From Actinomycetes bacterium (GTDB lineage: Bacteria > Actinomycetota > Acidimicrobiia > IMCC26256 > Chersky-534), in NCBI GenBank assembly GCA_025463865.1, contig JAODBH010000263.1, positions 1-38,003 on the forward strand: a stretch of DNA of 38,003 bases, in the 5' to 3' direction. Position 1 is the first letter of the stretch. Every line of letters begins with the position of its first letter. The position numbers and the translations under genes are program-made. Shown piece by piece: positions 37,985-38,003 of this stretch. The notes beneath the pieces were generated by a model. It searched no databases and was not told the origin of the DNA. It was given only the letters and a program-made list of their open reading frames with translations.

Positions 37985-38003
37985 CTTCGTGCGTCCCGGG
38001 AGC
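37985..38003. repeat. Nested-hairpin element, copy 3 (cut by window edge)
   Basis: CTTCGTGCGTCCC at 37985-37997 is identical over 13 bases to 32891-32903 in copy 2, and is followed after two bases by GAGC, the start of the GAGCAC core. It begins 11 bases after the acyl-CoA dehydrogenase stop. The rest lies outside the window. Confidence 0.6.

Overview
The window is high-GC, densely coded bacterial DNA with GTG and TTG starts beside ATG, F420-type luciferase-like oxidoreductases, acyl-CoA/CoA-ligase genes, and a secreted protein built from 42-residue GYWLxAxDGGIFTFGDA units. The last feature is, from memory, typical of Acidimicrobiia (Actinomycetota). I infer an acidimicrobial actinobacterium; a 16S or marker-gene comparison would be needed to prove it. 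No rRNA, tRNA, CRISPR array, insertion sequence or prophage gene is visible.

Layout. 1-4041: regulation and surface. An ECF-like sigma factor overlaps the start of a truncated partner gene; then a family 2 glycosyltransferase, a LuxR-type regulator with a 72-residue membrane protein, a stand-alone receiver and a NarL-type response regulator. No histidine kinase is present. 4111-13594: transport and redox housekeeping. A 14-TM MFS transporter runs tail-to-tail into a frameshifted aminoglycoside-phosphotransferase-like pseudogene, followed by a flavoprotein of the sulfide:quinone reductase type, a MarR/pirin divergent pair with a clear double operator, a small acidic protein, a dienelactone hydrolase-like enzyme, a molybdopterin oxidoreductase and a DJ-1/PfpI protein. 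13595-16514: a 584-base non-coding stretch rich in nested inverted repeats precedes a translationally coupled TadE-like/TadG-like pair. 16593-22597: GlnD, a membrane-anchored SpoIIE-type phosphatase, two tandem luciferase-like oxidoreductases and dUTPase.

22645-27051: the repeat protein, then a minus-strand oxidative-stress/iron group (Fur regulator, rubrerythrin, double-cluster Fe-S protein, DUF3501) with a perfect Fur-type palindrome, and next to it a group of DnaA-box-like motifs. 27103-37974: a catabolic region with two AMP-forming CoA ligases, an SDR dehydrogenase, two tandem SMP-30/gluconolactonase paralogues, a TetR regulator, a complete four-gene 2-oxoacid:ferredoxin oxidoreductase (gamma-delta-alpha-beta) and an acyl-CoA dehydrogenase. 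Together these could take a hydroxylated or lactone-forming carboxylic acid through CoA activation, dehydrogenation and oxidative decarboxylation; this pathway is inference.

The most interesting non-gene signals are: a dispersed nested-hairpin element (three copies, one cut by the right edge of the window) sitting just after stop codons; the structured leader before tadE; a recurrent leaderless-transcript architecture (at least seven genes with a -10 hexamer 6-8 nt before the start codon); the MarR double operator; and the DnaA-box-like cluster.
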